From positions 1-40,273 of the forward strand of contig JAKFUG010000080.1 in the NCBI GenBank assembly GCA_021732785.1: a stretch of 40,273 nt of DNA, written 5' to 3'. Below, piece by piece: positions 20,222 through 29,817 of the stretch. The notes under the pieces are model-generated. The model made no database searches. It saw only the letters and a program-made list of their open reading frames with translations, and was not told the DNA's origin. The position numbers were made by a program, and so were the translations under genes. Origin of the DNA: Planctomycetaceae bacterium (GTDB lineage Bacteria > Planctomycetota > Planctomycetia > Planctomycetales > Planctomycetaceae). The first letter of the stretch is position 1. Every line of letters begins with the position of its first letter.

Positions 20222-21488
20222 ACAACGCCTCCAGGTCCGTGAAATAATGGGGATACGTCTTCGCCGTGCATTGCGGATCGGCAATGCGAATCCCCGGACA
20301 TCGCAAGCCGACGAGCGCAAAACTCATCGCCATGCGGTGATCGTCGTAAGTCTGCACCGTCGTCGGTTGCACGTACCCCGGATAGATCGTCATGCCATCG
20401 GGATGTTCGTCCGCGCCGATGCCCATCCGCCGCAGTTCGGTGACCACGGCGGCCACGCGATCCGTTTCCTTGAGCCGCATGTGGGCCACGTGACGGATGG
20501 TCGTCGGGCCATCGGCAAAGATCGCCACGGCGGCGAGCGTCTGGGCCGTATCGCTGATGGCGTTCATGTCGACATCGACGCCGCGGAGCGGTCCGCCATG
20601 CACGGTGAGACTGTTGTAGTTCCGCTCCACCCGGCAGCCCATCCGTTCGAGCACATCGACGAAGCGGACATCTCCCTGCAGCGCGAAGTCGGAAAGTCCT
20701 TCGACGGTCACACTGCCGCCGGTGATGGCTGCCGCCGCGAAGAAATAGCTGGCGGCAGACGCATCCGGTTCGATGTCGTACTGTCCCGCGCGATACGGTG
20801 CCGGGAAGGTGCGGTAGCAACCGGCCTGCGTTGTATCGACGGTGACGCCGAAGCGGGCCATCACGCCGAGCGTCATGTCGATGTACGGTTCGGACACGAG
20901 CGGACCGGACAGGCGAATTTCGATGGGACCGCGCGCTTGCGGAGTCACCATCAGCAACGCACTCAGAAACTGGCTCGAGCGCTGCGTCTCGACCACCGTT
21001 TGACCGCCGGGGAGACCATTCGCGGCGACGAGCACCGGCGGGCAATCGGTTCCCGCTTCACATCGAGTGTCGGCCCCGAGTTGATTCAGCGCGGCCAGCA
21101 GATCGGCAATCGGCCGTTGCCGCATGCGGTCATTGCCGTCCAACCGGTAGAGACCATTGCCGGTTGCACACATGGCGGTGAGAAACCGAATGCTGGTGCC
21201 GCTGTTTTCGAGGTACAGATCGGCGTTCGTCGAGGGAATCCGGCCGCCGCATCCGGCAACATGAATCGTCGTCAGTTCGTCGCCGGGGGTGACGCTGATC
21301 CCCAGCCGACCGAGGCTGTCGATCATTACGGCGGTGTCGCGGCTGTGCAGAATCCCGCGGAGAGTGGAAACGCCATCGGCCATCGCCGCAATCAGCAAGG
21401 CCCGATTCGTCAGGCTTTTCGATCCCGGCGGGCGGATGGACCCGTAAACGGGGCGGGAAACCGGGCGAATTTCAACGGAATCGGTCAT
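20205..21488 (-). CDS. aroA: 3-phosphoshikimate 1-carboxyvinyltransferase (EPSP synthase)
   Basis: AroA condenses shikimate-3-phosphate with phosphoenolpyruvate in the shikimate pathway to chorismate and the aromatic amino acids. The 427-aa length is usual. Recognisable motifs are [10 protein letters not shown] (21-30, with the substrate-binding Lys24 and Ser25 and Arg29), the NSGTSIRFL loop (equivalent to the NAGT motif that binds PEP), the [11 protein letters not shown] segment with conserved arginines, [11 protein letters not shown], the DASAASYF motif and the C-terminal [12 protein letters not shown] segment. Start ATG at 21488. It is the last gene on the minus strand before the strand switch and forms an overlapping pair with rsmB. 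Confidence 0.96.
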   Translation of the reverse strand: MTDSVEIRPVSRPVYGSIRPPGSKSLTNRALLIAAMADGVSTLRGILHSRDTAVMIDSLGRLGISVTPGDELTTIHVAGCGGRIPSTNADLYLENSGTSIRFLTAMCATGNGLYRLDGNDRMRQRPIADLLAALNQLGADTRCEAGTDCPPVLVAANGLPGGQTVVETQRSSQFLSALLMVTPQARGPIEIRLSGPLVSEPYIDMTLGVMARFGVTVDTTQAGCYRTFPAPYRAGQYDIEPDASAASYFFAAAAITGGSVTVEGLSDFALQGDVRFVDVLERMGCRVERNYNSLTVHGGPLRGVDVDMNAISDTAQTLAAVAIFADGPTTIRHVAHMRLKETDRVAAVVTELRRMGIGADEHPDGMTIYPGYVQPTTVQTYDDHRMAMSFALVGLRCPGIRIADPQCTAKTYPHYFTDLEALCEPSR

Positions 21489-21694
21489 AACAACTCAGGG
21501 ATTCAAATCTGCGGCCGAAGTGCCGAAACGAGATTGAATTCCACAGGATAACGAAAATCGGTGCGAGTTCCCATCCGCTCAGAAGTCCATTTCTGCGAGG
21601 GGAATCACACGGAGGATCGCGCCCTTGGCGATTGGGTTCGTCGCGTGATACCGTTTCCCCCCTTGCTTCCGAAATTCCCGGGTGAACCGGTCCG

Positions 21695-22594
21695 ATGACT
21701 CTGTTCCGCATTCGCCGCCGCCGTCCCTTGCAGAAATCTCTGCGTCACCTTTTCGGGGTACTGGTGGAGCGGGCGGAGAAGGAACTCACGTTGTCGCCTT
21801 TGCTCCCTGCGGCGGTGCATGAGGCCCGTAAGTCGGTCAAACGACTGCGGGCAATGGTTTCGCTGGTGGCGAGTGACATGGGCGACGAAGCCGCCCGGTT
21901 TGATCGAACGTTGCGAGATATCAATCGCGCTCTTTCGGCCACGCGCGATGCCACCGTTGCCTTGGCGACACTCGACGGTCTCGCCCTGTCCGTCGGGAAT
22001 GGGTTGGCGAACGATTTTTCGGTTTGCCGCGCGGCTCTCGATCGTCGGCTGGCCCGGGTGTCGGAACGCGAATTGGACGTCCGTCGGGAAGTCGTCACAC
22101 CACTACAACGGTTGCAGCAGCGCTGGAGAAAGTGGGTCTGGAGCGACGACGAATGGCGCATTCTGGAACCGAACCTGCGGCGAGTTTATCGCCAGGGACG
22201 ACGTCAATATCGGGACATCGCCGCAGGGGCACCGGCGGAAGCCCTGCATGATCTGCGGAAGGATGTGAAAGGAACGCAGTATCATTTCGAATTCCTCACA
22301 CCCATCGCGCCGCAGCGGCTGCAATCGGAACACGATGAATGGGAACGTCTCGCCGATGCGCTCGGCAATCACCACGATTTATGGGTGCTGGAAGGGCTCT
22401 TGCTCACGACCCCGGCGAAGCAATTGCCCCGCGCGGCCCGCGTGCTGATTGTTGGCGAGGCGCGGTCCGCCGCCCGGCAATTGGAACGCCAGATCGGGCA
22501 ATTAGCACCGATCGTGTATGCCGAACGGCCGCGCTCGCTGATCGGCCGTCTGGCCGCGTATTGGCATCACTGGCGCACACACGATGAAACTTGA
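21695..22594 (+). CDS. CHAD domain protein
   Basis: The CHAD domain (conserved histidine alpha-helical domain) is a helical bundle with conserved basic and histidine residues that binds polyphosphate granules. In this 299-aa protein the N-terminal half has VHEARKSVKRLRA and the C-terminal half has LHDLRKDVKGTQYHFEFL, followed by LADALGNHHDLWVL. These are the paired motifs of the two halves of the domain. The N-terminus is strongly basic (RIRRRRP). It has no catalytic domain of its own, no signal peptide and no membrane segment. It overlaps no gene but stops 24 nt before a SixA phosphatase start, so the pair is probably one operon; this is a common pairing. Transcribed divergently from aroA across 206 nt. 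Confidence 0.88.
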   Translation: MTLFRIRRRRPLQKSLRHLFGVLVERAEKELTLSPLLPAAVHEARKSVKRLRAMVSLVASDMGDEAARFDRTLRDINRALSATRDATVALATLDGLALSVGNGLANDFSVCRAALDRRLARVSERELDVRREVVTPLQRLQQRWRKWVWSDDEWRILEPNLRRVYRQGRRQYRDIAAGAPAEALHDLRKDVKGTQYHFEFLTPIAPQRLQSEHDEWERLADALGNHHDLWVLEGLLLTTPAKQLPRAARVLIVGEARSAARQLERQIGQLAPIVYAERPRSLIGRLAAYWHHWRTHDET

Positions 22595-22618
22595 TTTCCA
22601 CCGGTGCAGCACTTCCCG

Positions 22619-23119
22619 ATGAAAACGCTCTGGCTTCTGCGACACGCCAAATCGAGTTGGAAAGATTCGACGCTGGCCGATCACGAACGGCCGCTGAAAA
22701 AACGGGGACGGAAAGCCGCCGTCGCGATGGGGCGCTTGCTTGCCGGTTTGACACCGTTTCCGGAACTCGTTCAGTGTTCGACGGCCGTCCGGGCCAGGGA
22801 AACGTGGCAGATTGTCGCCGACGCCGTTGCCCAGCAGCGAGAACGCCCCGCGGTCGAATTTCTGGAGGAACTCTATCACGCCAGTCCGGAAACCATGCGG
22901 TCAATCATTGCGAATTTCCCCTCCGCGGTCGAAGCCGTGCTGCTCGTCGGTCACAATCCGGGATTGGAAGAGTTTGTCTGGGAGACCACATCGACGGAAA
23001 CCGACGTCCCCACGGCAGCCCTAGTAAAAATTGAGTTTTCCGCCGATTCATGGACCGCCGCTGCGGCTTCGGGAAAAGGGACGTTGGCCGGTGTCTGGCG
23101 ACCGCAGGATCAGGATTAA
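22619..23119 (+). CDS. sixA: SixA-type phosphohistidine phosphatase
   Basis: SixA proteins are small single-domain enzymes of the histidine phosphatase superfamily that remove phosphate from phosphohistidine. The protein is 166 aa from the ATG at 22619, which puts the catalytic RHG-like motif LRHAKS at residues 7-12 (His9), as in the family; the frame opens slightly earlier. CSTAVRARET and the second histidine in VGHNPGLEEF (near residue 120) complete the active site, and arginine 8 and the RARET arginines are also typical. It follows the CHAD gene by 24 nt. The pairing suggests a shared role in phosphate or polyphosphate handling, but its physiological target is not shown by sequence. Confidence 0.9.
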   Translation: MKTLWLLRHAKSSWKDSTLADHERPLKKRGRKAAVAMGRLLAGLTPFPELVQCSTAVRARETWQIVADAVAQQRERPAVEFLEELYHASPETMRSIIANFPSAVEAVLLVGHNPGLEEFVWETTSTETDVPTAALVKIEFSADSWTAAAASGKGTLAGVWRPQDQD

Positions 23120-23178
23120 CACGGTTTCTCGATTCAAAGCCGCCGTTGCTTCCGATCAGAGGACTTGAAGGCAAACAC

Positions 23179-23265
23179 GTCGGGGTGGGGGCTCCGACCT
23201 ATGAATTCACCGTTTAGCTCACATCCATAGGTCTCACATCCATAGGTCGGGGCCCCTGCCCCGAC
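23179..23265. repeat. Imperfect 25-bp inverted repeat downstream of sixA
   Basis: Left arm 23179-23203 and right arm 23241-23265 match at 22 of 25 positions, sharing CCGACCTATG and its complement. The three mismatches are all of the kind that leave G-U pairs in RNA. A stem of this length after sixA could end or stabilise the sixA transcript, but there is no T-run. Confidence 0.75.
23219..23248 (+). repeat. 15-nt tandem duplication
   Basis: TCACATCCATAGGTC occurs twice back to back (23219-23233 and 23234-23248) between the arms of the inverted repeat at 23179-23265. The last bases overlap the right arm, so the duplication doubles the arm end. Confidence 0.85.
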
Positions 23266-23301
23266 TCTTGAATCGGACCCGCGACCCCGTCGATTCCGTA
23301 A

Positions 23302-24750
<1,449 letters not shown>

Positions 24751-24760
24751 TCCGCCAACA

Positions 24761-24785
24761 CCGCTTGCGGTTTCGCGCCCCGCGC
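24761..24785. repeat. 25-nt repeat copy B, downstream of eno
   Basis: Identical over 25 nt to 12562-12586 inside uvrA. Here it lies in the eno 3' region, and with the following AAG it can fold as a small hairpin (CTTGCG...CGCAAG) immediately before the terminator. Confidence 0.85.
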
Positions 24786-24791
24786 AAGATA

Positions 24792-24822
24792 GTCCCCAGT
24801 GCCCTCCGACTGGGGACTTTTT
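24792..24822 (+). terminator. Intrinsic terminator of eno
   Basis: GTCCCCAGT (24792-24800) and ACTGGGGAC (24809-24817) form a perfect 9-bp stem with an 8-nt loop, followed by TTTTT (24818-24822). This is the clearest rho-independent terminator in the window and ends just before the next gene at 24837. Confidence 0.88.
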
Positions 24823-24836
24823 CGTTGGGGAATCCG

Positions 24837-25763
24837 ATGAATCTTGAATCGATCACACTGGGAGACCGCACGCGCGGCCCCCACGTTCTGATCACCGGCG
24901 GCGTCCACGGCGATGAATTCGAGCCGATGGTCGCGATCCGACAACTGGCGGGGGAACTCGCGGATCGAACGTTAAACGGTGCGGTGACACTCGTCCCTGT
25001 CGTCAACGAAGCGGCGTTTCGACGTGGGGATCGCGTCGCGGAAGACGGTCTCGATCTCGCCCGCACCTGCCCCGGCCGGGAAGACGGTTCGATCACCGAA
25101 CAAACCGCCGCGGCGTTGTCGAAATTGATTCAATCCGCGGACATCTACATCGACCTCCACACTGGCGGCACACGGTTGCAGGTGTATCCGCTCGCCGGTT
25201 ACATGCTGCATCCGAAACGAGGGATTTACCTGCGGCAACAACGCATGGCTTCCGTCTTCGGACTGCCGATCATGTGGGGCACCGATCCCAATCTGAACGG
25301 CCGGTCGCTGTCGGTCGCACGGGACGCCAACGTGCCCGCCATCTACGCGGAATTCCTCGGTGGCGGCGGTTGTGAACCTCGCGGCGTGGCGGCATACGTT
25401 CGCGGCTGTCGTAACATTCTCGTCGATCTGGACATCCTGGAAGGCAAGATCGATTATCCGGCAACGCGCCCGCTGCATGTCGTAGATGTCCGTCCCAATG
25501 CGGGCTTCATGCAGATCCAGCATCCGTCACCGATGGATGGCTATTTTCACCCCGCCGTGACATTGGGCCAGCGCGTCCATGTCGGCGATGTGATCGGCAC
25601 AGTGTGCGATCCCCTCGGTACGTCACGGCAAACCATTCCCGCGATGCACGACGGCATCGTTCTCGTCCTGCGAACCTTTCCGTCGGTGCATCAAAACGAT
25701 AGTTTGGCGGTGATCCTCGAAACCGACACTGATCCGGTGCCGTGGACCACGTACGTTGCTTGA
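24837..25763 (+). CDS. Succinylglutamate desuccinylase/aspartoacylase family (M14-like zinc) protein
   Basis: The protein belongs to the AstE/AspA group of zinc-dependent deacylases related to M14 carboxypeptidases. From the ATG at 24837 it is 308 aa. Zinc ligands are seen as HGDE (His24 and Glu27) and DLHTG (His108), the usual HxxE...H pattern. The segment GLDLARTCPG resembles the conserved DLNR-containing substrate loop. The C-terminal third forms the beta-rich subdomain with GDVIGTVCDPLG. Members cleave N-acyl groups from amino acids or related amides. The exact substrate here cannot be told. It begins 15 nt after the eno terminator and is followed by a palindromic repeat pair, so it is probably a unit on its own. 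Confidence 0.85.
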   Translation: MNLESITLGDRTRGPHVLITGGVHGDEFEPMVAIRQLAGELADRTLNGAVTLVPVVNEAAFRRGDRVAEDGLDLARTCPGREDGSITEQTAAALSKLIQSADIYIDLHTGGTRLQVYPLAGYMLHPKRGIYLRQQRMASVFGLPIMWGTDPNLNGRSLSVARDANVPAIYAEFLGGGGCEPRGVAAYVRGCRNILVDLDILEGKIDYPATRPLHVVDVRPNAGFMQIQHPSPMDGYFHPAVTLGQRVHVGDVIGTVCDPLGTSRQTIPAMHDGIVLVLRTFPSVHQNDSLAVILETDTDPVPWTTYVA

Positions 25764-25897
25764 AACTCGTTCCCATGCTCCGCGTGGGAACGGACGGCCG
25801 TGACGCTCTGCGTCGCACGAATGAATGCGATCCGAAACAGACCTGCGACGTGGAGCGTCGCGACCCGGCATTCCCACGCGGAGCGTGGGAACGAGTT
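25764..25897. repeat. Nested inverted repeat of the REP/BIME kind
   Basis: Outer arms of 28 nt at the two ends match at 27 positions (AACTCGTTCCCA... and its complement ...TGGGAACGAGTT). Each arm is itself a hairpin around a CTCCGCG-like centre. Inside, GACGCTCTGCGTCGCA and a partner differing at two positions form a second nested pair. The layout is two head-to-head REP units with a spacer. Confidence 0.8.
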
Positions 25898-25912
25898 CAA
25901 TGAAAGCACTGC

Positions 25913-26707
25913 ATGCGAACCAGCAAGATCAAAGCCAAACTACGGCGCAATGAACCGGTGTTGCTGACGACGCTGCACTTCACCGACCCATCGGCCTACG
26001 AGCTCGCCGGGCTGATGGGGTTCGATGGTATCTGGATGGATCTCGAACACCACGGTTACAGCGTGGAAACCGCGGGGACGTTGATGCGGGCCGCGCGGGT
26101 GGGGAGCATCGACATCATGGCCCGCATGGCGAAAGGCGAATTCATGCGGATGGGCCGGTTGCTGGAAGCCGGTGCCAACGGCATCATGTATCCACGGTGT
26201 GAAAGTGCTGCTGAAGCCCGAGAAGTCGTGAAGTGGTCGAAGTTCGCGCCGCTGGGCCGACGCGGTTTCGACGGCGGCAATCCCGACATGCCGTATTGCA
26301 CGATGGGAGTTGCGGACTATGTGAAGCAAGCGAACGAAGAAACGTTCGTCGTCGTGCAGATTGAAGATCAGCAATCTCTCGCCCAAGTGGATGAAATCGC
26401 CGCGGTGCCGGGGGTCGACGTGATCTTCTTCGGCCCCGCGGACTTCACGGTACTGAGCGGCATTCCGGGACAGTTCGACCACCCGCTGGTGCATGATGCC
26501 ATCCAGAAAATCAACGCGGCGACCAAGAAGGCCGGAATTCACTGGGGGATGCCCAGCGGCACGGTTGAACGGTCCAGGCAACTGCTCGACATCGGTGCGA
26601 GATTCATTGCCTATGGGGCCGACATCATCTTCCTGAAGCAGGGCCTGGAAGCCATGCAGAAGAATTTTGCCCCCCTCGGATTCACCTTCAACAATCAAAT
26701 CTCCTAG
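25913..26707 (+). CDS. HpcH/HpaI family class II aldolase
   Basis: The family cleaves 4-hydroxy-2-oxo acids to pyruvate and an aldehyde, using a divalent metal. The 264-aa length fits. Visible active-site elements are DLEHHG with the catalytic base His46, Arg71 in MARMAK, and the metal ligands Glu151 (QIEDQ) and Asp177 (GPADF). The glycine-rich GVDVIFFGPAD strand and the R-x-F-D segment near residue 116-120 are as in the family. The start at 25913 is the first ATG after the repeat. It is the first gene of the plus-strand catabolic block, so a 2-oxo-3-deoxy sugar acid is a likely substrate, but that is inferred. It is followed by a Gfo/Idh gene after 50 nt. Confidence 0.92.
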   Translation: MRTSKIKAKLRRNEPVLLTTLHFTDPSAYELAGLMGFDGIWMDLEHHGYSVETAGTLMRAARVGSIDIMARMAKGEFMRMGRLLEAGANGIMYPRCESAAEAREVVKWSKFAPLGRRGFDGGNPDMPYCTMGVADYVKQANEETFVVVQIEDQQSLAQVDEIAAVPGVDVIFFGPADFTVLSGIPGQFDHPLVHDAIQKINAATKKAGIHWGMPSGTVERSRQLLDIGARFIAYGADIIFLKQGLEAMQKNFAPLGFTFNNQIS

Positions 26708-26757
26708 GCTTGCCGCTTTGCAGGCTGCTCAGTCGCATTGTTCCACGAGACCTCCGC

Positions 26758-27750
26758 ATGCCCCGTGTCTTGATCATCGGCGTTGGTTCCATCGGCGAAC
26801 GGCATCTCCGCTGTTTTCAGCAGACCGGTCGCGCGGATGTCAGCTTCGTCGAAGTCAATCCGGAACTGCGACAGATGATGACCAAACGCTACGGTGTGAT
26901 GGCGGCGTGGGACAATCTCGACGAGGCTTTGAGTCATCCGCCGGACATCGCGGTTGTGGCCACGCCGGCGCCGTATCATGTGGTGATGGCGCAGCGGCTC
27001 GTGGAACTCGGTGTGCATGTCCTGGTCGAAAAGCCGCTCAGCATCAATGAAGACGGCCTCGATACGCTGGCAGCAACGATTCATGCAAAGGGCATCACCG
27101 TTGGCGTAGCCTATGTGATGCGGCACCATCCATCGTTGCAGCAAATGCGGGCAGCGATTCAATCGGGGCGATTCGGCAAACCCGTGCAAATCGTCGTCGT
27201 CTCGGGCCAGCATTTTCCGCTTTACCGACCGGCGTATCGCGACATCTATTACAAGGAACACGCCACCGGCGGCGGCGCGATTCAGGATGCCCTCACGCAT
27301 CTGATGAATGCGGCGGAATGGCTCGTCGGCCCGGTAACGCGACTCGTCGCTGATGCGGACCACAAAGTGCTGGAAGGCGTCACTGTGGAAGACACCGTGC
27401 ATGTCATCACACGCCACGGCAATGTGATGGGCAGCTTCGCACTCAATCAGCATCAAGCCCCGAATGAGACGACAATCACCGTCATCTGCGAACGCGGTAC
27501 CGCCCGGCTGGAATGGCACGCCCATCGCTGGCGGTGGATGACCGAAGCCAGCGGCGAATGGCACGACGAAACCATCGCCCCGCTGGAGCGCGACGCGCTG
27601 TTCATCGCCCAGGCGAATGCGTTTCTGGATGCCATCGAAGGCCGCACCCCGGTGGCATGTCCGCTCGCCGAAGGACGACAAACCCTGCGTGTCAATCTGG
27701 CTGCTTTGCGCAGCGTCACCACCGGACTTTGGCAAATGTTAGGATTATGA
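26758..27750 (+). CDS. Gfo/Idh/MocA family oxidoreductase
   Basis: An NAD(P)-dependent sugar or cyclitol dehydrogenase family with a Rossmann domain and a beta-alpha C-terminal domain. The start ATG at 26758 gives MPRVLIIGVGSIGERHLR, with the GxGxxG nucleotide-binding loop at residues 8-13. The signature VEKPLS (residues near 95) includes the conserved lysine, and YYKEHATGGGAIQDALTHLMN holds the conserved Gly/His active-site region with DxxxH. Length 330 aa, typical. The frame extends to 26710, but the extra residues do not match the family start. Precise sugar substrate unknown. It is the second gene of the catabolic block and ends before a large inverted-repeat element (27772-28005). Confidence 0.93.
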   Translation: MPRVLIIGVGSIGERHLRCFQQTGRADVSFVEVNPELRQMMTKRYGVMAAWDNLDEALSHPPDIAVVATPAPYHVVMAQRLVELGVHVLVEKPLSINEDGLDTLAATIHAKGITVGVAYVMRHHPSLQQMRAAIQSGRFGKPVQIVVVSGQHFPLYRPAYRDIYYKEHATGGGAIQDALTHLMNAAEWLVGPVTRLVADADHKVLEGVTVEDTVHVITRHGNVMGSFALNQHQAPNETTITVICERGTARLEWHAHRWRWMTEASGEWHDETIAPLERDALFIAQANAFLDAIEGRTPVACPLAEGRQTLRVNLAALRSVTTGLWQMLGL

Positions 27751-27771
27751 GAGAAGTCCATGCGGATTTCG

Positions 27772-28005
27772 CCACAGAAGGCCCAGCGCGGGGAGCCCGC
27801 AACCGATGCATCAAGAATGAAGTTACAAATTCCAAATGCCAAGTTCCAAACAACGGCCAAATTCCAAATTCCAAACGGGAAATGGACACTCTTCGTTTGG
27901 AATTTCTGTCTTCCTTGAGATTTGTTTGGAACTTGGAATTTGGAGCTTGGAATTTCATGCTGGCAGTATCGGTTGCGGGTGAAACCCGCGCTGGGCTTTC
28001 TGTGG
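27772..28005. mobile_element. 234-bp composite inverted-repeat element (MITE-like)
   Basis: Terminal arms CCACAGAAGGCCCAGCGCGG (27772-) and its complement ending at 28005 match with one difference over 21 nt. Nested inside are CCCGCAACCGAT with its complement, then AATTCCAAATGCCAAGTTCC with its complement, so most of the element can fold as one long hairpin. It carries no open gene or transposase, as expected of a non-autonomous miniature element. AT-rich core with repeated TTCCAAA units, unlike the GC-rich flanks. Confidence 0.8.
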
Positions 28006-28033
28006 CTAAAAATTCTTTCCGAAGAAGGCCCGC

Positions 28034-28828
28034 ATGACCGAGCCAACCGTCTCGCAATTGTTTGATCTGACCGGCCGGGTGGCGCTCATCACCGGGGGGA
28101 CCGGGCATCTCGGTTCGGCGATGGCACGGGCCCTCGCGGAAGTCGGGGCATCGGTAGTGATTACCAGTCGCGACCGCAGCAAAGCGGAAACCGCCGCGGC
28201 GGCGTTGCCACGCATCGGCAAAGCACAGCATCTCGGGGCTGAGTTGGATCACATGCAGCCCGAATCGTTGACAGAACGCTTCGCGGATGTCGTGCAGCGC
28301 GCGGGCCAGGTGGATGTCCTCGTCAACAACGGCCATGCCGCTCAGGGAAGCGATTGGACGACCGTCACCCCCGAACAGTTCAATCAGCAACTCGCCAACG
28401 CGACCGGATACTTCGAATTGTCCCGCGTCTTCCGGCAGCATCTCGTCGACCGCCACGCACCCGGCAGCATCATTCTGCTCGGTTCAATGTACGGCGTCGT
28501 CGCTTCGTATGCGGACGCCTACGAAGGCGTCTGCCCCGCCAGCCCCGTGGCTTATCACGCCTTGAAGGGGGGCATCGTTCATATGACCCGACACCTCGCC
28601 GCCTATTGGGCGAAGGACCATATCCGCGTAAACTGCCTCAGCCCCGGCCCGTTCCCTACCGAAAAAGTCCCCGCGGAAATGGTGTCGCGGTTGACGACAA
28701 AACTCCCGATGAAACGGATGGGGCAACCGCACGAACTCAAAGGGGCCATCGTCTTCCTTGCCAGCGATGCCAGCAGCTTCATGACGGGCCAGAATCTGCT
28801 CATCGACGGCGGGTGGACGGCGTGGTGA
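28034..28828 (+). CDS. Short-chain dehydrogenase/reductase (SDR), first copy
   Basis: An NAD(P)-dependent oxidoreductase of the classical SDR type, 264 aa. The nucleotide-binding loop is TGGTGHLG (residues 19-26, in place of the common TGxxxGIG), followed by VLVNNGHA (the NNAG-like motif). The catalytic pair is Ser in LLGSMYG and Tyr-Lys in YHALK, separated by an insertion of about 20 residues, longer than usual. The C-terminal GQNLLIDGGWTAW ends the fold as normal. Its start follows the inverted-repeat element closely, with GAAGAAGG about 5 nt before the ATG. Substrate unknown; a sugar acid or sugar alcohol fits the neighbours. It is one of two SDRs in the block and is not a recent duplicate of the other. 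Confidence 0.93.
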   Translation: MTEPTVSQLFDLTGRVALITGGTGHLGSAMARALAEVGASVVITSRDRSKAETAAAALPRIGKAQHLGAELDHMQPESLTERFADVVQRAGQVDVLVNNGHAAQGSDWTTVTPEQFNQQLANATGYFELSRVFRQHLVDRHAPGSIILLGSMYGVVASYADAYEGVCPASPVAYHALKGGIVHMTRHLAAYWAKDHIRVNCLSPGPFPTEKVPAEMVSRLTTKLPMKRMGQPHELKGAIVFLASDASSFMTGQNLLIDGGWTAW

Positions 28829-28834
28829 AGGGGT

Positions 28835-28862
28835 GTCAGTTGTCCGTGGTCAGTTGTTAGTG
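28835..28862 (+). repeat. 14-nt tandem repeat between the two SDR genes
   Basis: GTCAGTTGTCCGTG and GTCAGTTGTTAGTG lie back to back, matching at 12 of 14 positions. It starts 6 nt after the first SDR stop codon; no function can be assigned. Confidence 0.8.
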
Positions 28863-28943
28863 GAGGTTTGATTGAAGAGCATAATCGCAGTCATCACGAT
28901 GGAGTGGATTTCCAACTGTACACAGGCAACGGATCACTGACTC

Positions 28944-29705
28944 ATGATACTCGTCGGCAAAACCGGTCTTGTTACGGGTGCGGCACGCGGCATCGGTCGT
29001 GGGTGTGCGCTTGAACTCGCTCGTGCGGGGGCTGATGTCGCCATCAATGATCGTGAGCGCTCGGCTGATGCGGAATCACTGGTCGTCGAGATCGAAACGC
29101 ACGGTCGCCGTGCGGTCATTATTGACGGAGACGCCTTCGAGCATGCGTCCTGTGCCGATATCGTCCAACGGGCCGTGACAGCACTCGGTCGCATTGACAT
29201 TCTCGTCAGCAACCCGGCGTTCTCACGGCGGGGCGATTTTCTCGACTATGATCCCGACACCTTTCAACGTGTCCTGCAAGGCACGCTCACCGGCGGATTT
29301 TCGATGAGTCAGGCCGTGGCCCGGCACATGGTGGAACGTGGCGGCGGCGGCAAGATCGTGTTCATTTCCAGCGTGCATGCGGAAATGCCGTACGTCCGCA
29401 GCGTGGCGTACAATGCGGGCAAAGCGGGGCTCAATCACATGGCCCGCACCATCGCCGCGGAATTGTTGCCGCAGCGGATCAATGTGAATGTGATTGAACC
29501 GGGCTGGATCGACACGCCGGGCGAGCACACCGCCTTCGGTGCGGACGTCATCGCTGAAGAAGGAAAAAAACTCCCGTGGGGCCGGCTTGGTCGTCCGGAA
29601 GAAATCGGCCGGGTCGCGGTGTTCCTGTCGTCGGCGGACGCGGACTACATTACCGGGGCGTCACTGGTCGTCGATGGCGGCTTTCTGCTCCGTGGCGCTC
29701 TTTGA
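28944..29705 (+). CDS. Short-chain dehydrogenase/reductase (SDR), second copy
   Basis: A classical SDR of 253 aa. It has TGAARGIG (residues 10-17) for NAD(P) binding, ILVSNPAF (an altered NNAG motif, with Asn-Pro in place of Asn-Ala), the catalytic Ser in ISSVH, the YNAGK catalytic Tyr-Lys pair, and the ending ASLVVDGGFLLRG. The residues after the pair, LNHMARTIAAEL, are also family-like. Substrate is unknown; SDRs in such clusters commonly oxidise sugars or 3-deoxy sugar acids. It lies 115 nt after the first SDR and 112 nt before the symporter, so one transcript is likely but not shown. Confidence 0.93.
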   Translation: MILVGKTGLVTGAARGIGRGCALELARAGADVAINDRERSADAESLVVEIETHGRRAVIIDGDAFEHASCADIVQRAVTALGRIDILVSNPAFSRRGDFLDYDPDTFQRVLQGTLTGGFSMSQAVARHMVERGGGGKIVFISSVHAEMPYVRSVAYNAGKAGLNHMARTIAAELLPQRINVNVIEPGWIDTPGEHTAFGADVIAEEGKKLPWGRLGRPEEIGRVAVFLSSADADYITGASLVVDGGFLLRGAL

Positions 29706-29817
29706 TTTTGCCGGCGCGTGGCATTTCACCCGTCAGTTGCTATTCTGACACATCCACGGAAGTGAATGGATGGGTCGCACGGAGCGCGATACACCGCTGA
29801 CACGAAACAGGTGACGC

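Noticed and set aside
18869-20242. 457-aa plus-strand frame opposite rsmB
   Set aside because: Antisense to a methyltransferase gene with intact motifs; repetitive Arg/Gly/Gln composition.
20247-21551. 434-aa plus-strand frame opposite aroA
   Set aside because: Antisense to aroA, which carries all EPSP synthase motifs; no independent support.
27769-28037. Small coding frames crossing the 234-bp inverted-repeat element
   Set aside because: The sequence is explained by palindromic repeats; frames in both directions across it are products of the inverted structure.
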